This document shows, piece by piece, positions 7,394 through 9,797 of a stretch of 9,797 bases of DNA (the stretch's first letter is position 1; every line of letters begins with the position of its first letter). The translations under genes were made by a program, and so were the position numbers. Origin of the DNA: Desulfotignum sp. (GTDB taxonomy: Bacteria; Desulfobacterota; Desulfobacteria; Desulfobacterales; Desulfobacteraceae); the NCBI GenBank assembly GCA_011390235.1, contig JAABSS010000450.1, positions 1 through 9,797 on the forward strand. The letters are read 5' to 3'. The notes below the pieces were generated by a model that was not told the DNA's origin, did not search any database, and saw only the letters and a list, made by a program, of their open reading frames with translations.

Positions 7394-7606
7394 TCAGCTG
7401 TCTTCCGAAGGATCTATTTCACACTGATCATTTAAATGCAGTTTAAAAACATATACAGCCAGGGCCACAATCGGCACCACCAGAACCAGTCCAATGATCG
7501 GCAGAAGGGTAAAGCTTATTACAGTCATGGCCAGGGCAGCAACAACCAGCATCATGCCAATGGCAAATTTTGAAATTCTCTGGGGCATACAAGAGGAAAG
7601 TTTCAT
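7394..7606 (-). CDS. Small two-helix membrane protein, hypothetical
   Basis: A 70-residue protein not recognised as a named family. After a short basic N-terminus (PQRISKF) come two hydrophobic helices, about 15-33 and 35-54, the second with Val/Leu/Ile/Pro-rich sequence (LLPIIGLVLVVPIVALAV). A short acidic tail (CEIDPSEDS) contains a Cys. It is probably a helical hairpin in the inner membrane. The start is well supported by AAGGAG 6 bases before ATG 7606. The gene has its own promoter and terminator, so it forms a single-gene transcript. There is no functional clue beyond that. Confidence 0.75.
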   Translation of the reverse strand: MKLSSCMPQRISKFAIGMMLVVAALAMTVISFTLLPIIGLVLVVPIVALAVYVFKLHLNDQCEIDPSEDS

Positions 7607-7673
7607 TTCATTCTCCTTAATTTCTTAAAAGCGTATGTTTCCGCGCCTGTATCATCAGGCCCTTTTAAAAAAA

Positions 7674-7701
7674 AATATAAGCCTGCCTGACTGCAAGTCA
7701 A
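7674..7701 (-). promoter_or_regulatory. Sigma-70-type promoter of the small membrane protein gene
   Basis: Read on the - strand, TTGACT (7701-7696) is followed after 16 bases by TATATT (7679-7674). Transcription would begin near 7667, about 60 bases before ATG 7606. The leader could form a short GCCTG/CAGGC hairpin (7645-7660). Confidence 0.55.
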
Positions 7702-7801
7702 TGGCCAGACCCAAGTTCCTTTACCTGCTGGATAATATCTTTTGTGGTCATACCGGCTGCCTGTTACAAATTTGTCATTTTTCATATATTTTTATCCTGC
7801 A

Positions 7802-7859
7802 ATGGGATATAATGGTTACAATCAATAATTAAAAGTGAAAGTCTGCTTCGATATCCCAT
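7802..7859. repeat. Spaced 9-bp inverted repeat bracketing the methyltransferase leader
   Basis: ATGGGATAT (7802-7810) overlaps the TATAAT box, and its exact reverse complement ATATCCCAT (7851-7859) runs into the start codon of the methyltransferase gene, 40 bases apart. It could be a pair of operator half-sites, or coincidence. Confidence 0.3.
7808..7813 (+). promoter_or_regulatory. Candidate -10 box for the methyltransferase gene
   Basis: An exact TATAAT lies 44 bases before the ATG at 7858. No good TTGACA-like box sits 16-18 bases upstream (that stretch is TATATTT), so the promoter is either weak or activator-dependent. Confidence 0.35.
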
Positions 7860-8475
7860 GACATTCTACAAAACCCATATACTGCCGAAACTGATCCACT
7901 GGGTATGTGCCCAGAAAACCTTTGACTACCAGCGCAAAAAGGTCGTGCCCCTGGCCAGGGGGAGAATTCTGGAAATCGGCATGGGCTCCGGCCTGAACCT
8001 GCCGTTTTATGACCCGGCACAAGTGGAACATCTCTATGGGCTGGAGCCTTCGGAAGCCCTGCTAAAAATGGCGCAAAAAAATGCTGCCGGCCTGTCTTTT
8101 CCTGTTGGATTTATCGGCCTGCCGGGTGAAGAAATTCCTTTGGAAACCCATTCCATGGACACGGTGCTGGTGACCTATACCCTGTGCACCATTCCTGATG
8201 TTCACCAGGCCTTAAGCCAGATGCGCCGCGTATTAAAACCCGGGGGAAGACTGATTTTCTATGAGCACGGACTGGCCCCTGACCCGGGTATCCGAAAATG
8301 GCAGGACCGCCTCAACCCCGTGTGGAACCGAATCAGCGGGGGATGCAGTTTAAACAGACATATTTCTGATTTGATCACACAAAATGGATTTGCCATCCAG
8401 ACAATGAGCGCCCGGTACCAGAATGCCGTAAAAATTGCCAGCTTCACTTACAGAGGTATTGCTGTGCCGGCGTAA
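7858..8475 (+). CDS. Class I SAM-dependent methyltransferase, METTL7/TMT1-like
   Basis: A 205-residue Rossmann methyltransferase. Motif I is ILEIGMGSGLNLPF (37-50), the acidic ribose-binding residue is E63 (GLEPS), and the motif IV/V region runs from SMDTVLVTYTLCTI (99-112) to MRRVLKPGGRLIFYEHG (122-138). After this, LNPVWNRISGGCSLNR (152-167) closely resembles the DPxWxxxxxGCxLxR segment of animal METTL7A/B (thiol methyltransferases). The bacterial protein lacks their N-terminal membrane anchor, although residues 8-18 are mildly hydrophobic. The substrate is not established; thiol, lipid or other small molecules are possible. The start is the first ATG after an in-frame stop; the ribosome-binding site is weak. 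It diverges from the small membrane protein gene. Confidence 0.88.
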   Translation: MTFYKTHILPKLIHWVCAQKTFDYQRKKVVPLARGRILEIGMGSGLNLPFYDPAQVEHLYGLEPSEALLKMAQKNAAGLSFPVGFIGLPGEEIPLETHSMDTVLVTYTLCTIPDVHQALSQMRRVLKPGGRLIFYEHGLAPDPGIRKWQDRLNPVWNRISGGCSLNRHISDLITQNGFAIQTMSARYQNAVKIASFTYRGIAVPA

Positions 8476-8497
8476 AAATCCTGCGTCCCCGATTTTT
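8474..8497 (+). terminator. Weak terminator-like hairpin after the methyltransferase gene
   Basis: AAAAATC (8474-8480) pairs with GATTTTT (8491-8497) across a 10-base loop and ends in a T-run, directly overlapping the stop codon. The stem is mostly A-T, so termination would be weak. Confidence 0.35.
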
Positions 8498-8570
8498 CCG
8501 GTTGCCTCTGATGTCTATTACCGGATGGCAGATGCCGGCAGAATCAATGCTGATGACTTCCGCATTGTGT

Positions 8571-8915
8571 TTACCTCCCCCAAATTCCCCACCTCTTCCT
8601 TCGGTTATACCCACAATCTGCATCCGGATTGGGAACAATCAGCAGGGCATCGGGTTTTTGGATAAAAAAATTGACAACCGCGTTTATGGTGGTTTCCCAG
8701 TCATACCCCTTTTCTCCCACAATAATGCCCTGGCAGCGATGGATCTGTGACAGATCCCGGGTGGTATGCAGCCCGGCCTTTTGTGCAAAACACGGATTTC
8801 CCAGGTTGCCCATAATGAAAAACGGGTCCAAAGAAAATTGTTTCTCCGCATGCAGGGTGGAAATTATCTCTGTTCTCAAAACCATATTATCAGTACCGGA
8901 TTGTACATCCGGCTC
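8571..8915 (-). pseudogene. Remnant of a HAD-IIA (NagD-like) phosphatase
   Basis: The - strand frame between TAG (8918-8916) and TAA near 8571 encodes FFIMGNLGNPCFAQKAGLHT, later GIIVGEKGYDWETTINAVV and ALLIVPNPD. This resembles the middle of HAD-IIA hydrolases, which have a cap-domain pattern of VxG....L.xAG, then VVVGxDxxxxYxxLxxA, ending in ATNPD. The catalytic N-terminal DxDG motif and the C-terminal Mg-binding part (GKP, GDxxxxD) are missing. After NPD the reading becomes basic and unlike the family. ATG 8885 is internal with no clear ribosome-binding site. I read it as an internal piece of a decayed gene; the family call is from pattern only. Confidence 0.45.
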
Positions 8916-9047
8916 CTATATTCGCTGTATATTGTATCTATGTGTAAATATCATACTTGCAGCGCGTCCGCCATACTGATCTATTGCACCACAAAGGACC
9001 AGAAGAGCACGAAGGTCCATTGACAAATGGTCTGCTTTGAACAGCAT
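8916..9047 (-). other. Short open frame with a good ribosome-binding site, in phase with the HAD remnant
   Basis: ATG at 9047 is preceded 7 bases upstream by AAGGAG (9055-9060). It opens a 43-codon frame (MLFKADHLSMDLRALLVLCG...) ending in TAG. The next codons continue in the same phase into the HAD-like remnant. The peptide itself matches nothing I recognise. It is either the rebuilt 5' end of a broken gene, a small independent peptide, or noise. Confidence 0.25.
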
Positions 9048-9090
9048 AATAAATCTCCTTTTATTTTGGGGTAATTAATGAAACAATAAA

Positions 9091-9109
9091 GACAATTATA
9101 ATATTTGTC
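9091..9109. promoter_or_regulatory. 19-bp operator-like dyad overlapping a TATAAT box
   Basis: GACAATTATAATATTTGTC is an imperfect palindrome in which 8 of 9 base pairs around the central A match. It contains TATAAT (9097-9102) on the + strand and TATAAT on the - strand, so it could control either corA or the - strand frame at 9047. Neither direction has a strong -35 box. Confidence 0.4.
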
Positions 9110-9142
9110 GGTAAACAGTGACACTTCTTACAAAAAAGGAAC

Positions 9143-9193
9143 TTACTGGAAAAATATTACCAGCACACCAGTAAATCAGCCGGCCTGATTTAC
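9143..9193 (+). promoter_or_regulatory. corA leader with overlapping hairpins
   Basis: GTAAATCAG (9171-9179) and CTGATTTAC (9185-9193) form a perfect 9-bp stem with loop CCGGC, ending 11 bases before the GGAGG of corA. A second pair, TTACTGG (9143-9149) with CCAGTAA (9168-9174), shares bases 9171-9174 with the first, so the two stems compete. A small CTGG/CCAG stem (9146-9163) is a further alternative. It does not look like a known M-box. Confidence 0.4.
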
Positions 9194-9213
9194 AAAAATG
9201 CTGCGGAGGACCA

Positions 9214-9797
9214 ATGGCACGGTTTTTAAAAAACAGAGAAAAGGTAAAAGGCCAGAGTCCGGGTGCCCTCATATTTGTGGGAACCCAAAAAGTCGATACC
9301 GTAAACATGCGATTGATTGACTATGATGACAAAAACCATACCGAAAAGCAACTTGTGGACATCAAAGAAGGGGTCCGTTACAAACAGACCCGGTCGGTAA
9401 CCTGGATCAATATCAACGGCCTGCACGATGCTCAGGCCATCGGTGACATCGGCAGGGTGTTTGATCTGCATCCCCTGGTGATGGAAGATATCCTCAATAC
9501 CGGGCAGCGTCCCAAAATCGATGATTACGGGTCCTATATCTTCATCGTTCTGAAAATGATCCGATTCGACAGAGACACGCAGAAGATTGTCACTGAGCAG
9601 CTGAGTGTTGTGCTGGCAGAAACATTTGTACTGACGTTTCAGGAGCGGCCCGGGGATGTATTTGATCCTGTCAGAGAAAGAATCAGGCGGCATACATCCC
9701 GCATACGGGGATGCAAAACCGACTATCTGGCCTATGCGCTCATGGACACGGTGGTGGAAAATTACATTTCTGTCATTGAGCACATCGGAGATCAGAT
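9214..9797 (+). CDS. corA: CorA-family Mg2+/Co2+ channel, 3' partial
   Basis: 194 codons of the N-terminal cytoplasmic domain are visible; the gene runs off the window. The block FDLHPLVMEDILNTGQRPKI (83-102) followed by DDYGSYIFIVLKMI is diagnostic of CorA, as are WININGL (64-70), EQLSVVLAETFVLTFQE (128-144) and the later helix-rich part. The membrane helices and the GMN selectivity motif lie beyond the edge, so functionality cannot be judged. ATG 9214 has GGAGG (9205-9209) only 4 bases upstream, a short spacing like that of the MFS gene. CorA proteins are pentameric inner-membrane channels gated by intracellular Mg2+. The leader carries an operator-like dyad and competing hairpins, so regulated expression is plausible. 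Confidence 0.93.
   Translation, partial: MARFLKNREKVKGQSPGALIFVGTQKVDTVNMRLIDYDDKNHTEKQLVDIKEGVRYKQTRSVTWININGLHDAQAIGDIGRVFDLHPLVMEDILNTGQRPKIDDYGSYIFIVLKMIRFDRDTQKIVTEQLSVVLAETFVLTFQERPGDVFDPVRERIRRHTSRIRGCKTDYLAYALMDTVVENYISVIEHIGDQ

Noticed and set aside
7698..7751. A - strand 17-codon peptide beginning MTTKDIIQQVKEL, resembling the start of an antitoxin-like protein
   Set aside because: It is too short, has no ribosome-binding site, and no continuation is found in other frames.
7603..7785. A 60-codon - strand frame whose stop overlaps the start of the small membrane protein gene (ATGA)
   Set aside because: The overlap looked operon-like, but the TTGACT/TATATT promoter lies inside this frame, so the main transcript would start downstream of its ATG. 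The peptide has no recognisable character and only a poor ribosome-binding site.
8444..8638. A Gly-rich - strand frame (EGRGGEFGGG) overlapping the HAD remnant
   Set aside because: It has no convincing start or homology and overlaps better-supported remnant sequence; it could be a frameshifted continuation, but the sequence does not match the HAD C-terminus.
9213..9231. TGGCACGG at the corA start as a possible sigma-54 -24 element
   Set aside because: The expected -12 GC element is absent (the stretch reads TTTTTAAA) and the site lies inside the coding start.

Overview
The window reads as chromosomal DNA from a Gram-negative, anaerobic, sulfate-reducer-like Deltaproteobacterium (Desulfobacteraceae/Desulfobacterota style). 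This is an inference from gene content and protein style: a heme-c-type sensor kinase with an NtrC-class regulator, a YcaD-like MFS transporter, CsaA, a UspA protein, a short METTL7-like methyltransferase and CorA. No rRNA, tRNA, CRISPR array, insertion sequence or phage gene was seen. Most genes are GC-rich and compact. Two stretches, about 6850-7390 and 8480-9210, are looser and hold decayed gene pieces and regulatory structure.

Layout. Bases 1-3485 carry a two-component operon on the + strand. A membrane histidine kinase, cut at its 5' end by the window edge, has an extracytoplasmic CxxCH domain; its stop overlaps the start of a sigma-54-activating response regulator (ATGA). A good sigma-70 promoter follows directly and serves an MFS transporter gene and, probably by read-through, csaA (3555-5291). 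Facing them on the - strand is a two-gene unit: an atypical protein-kinase-fold gene followed by a universal stress protein gene (6846 down to 5321).

Bases 6847-7393 hold no intact gene. They contain + strand remnants that look like a transporter C-terminus and an HlyD-type adaptor fragment, and they end at a clear - strand terminator. That terminator belongs to a 70-residue two-helix membrane protein gene (7606-7394, - strand) with its own promoter. Diverging from it is a class I SAM methyltransferase gene of the METTL7-like type (7858-8475, +). Bases 8476-9213 hold a broken - strand phosphatase-like reading frame (HAD-IIA style) with an in-frame TAG, a 19-bp operator-like dyad over a TATAAT box, and a leader with overlapping hairpins in front of corA. 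corA starts at 9214 and runs off the window.

How the parts could work together. The sensor kinase probably passes a redox or small-ligand signal to the sigma-54 activator, whose targets are not visible here. The kinase/UspA pair looks like a separate stress-signalling unit. The rest are independent housekeeping or accessory genes. I see no obvious defence, secondary-metabolite or mobile system. The most interesting items are the atypical kinase paired with UspA, the heme-type sensor kinase, and the unexplained structure in front of corA.
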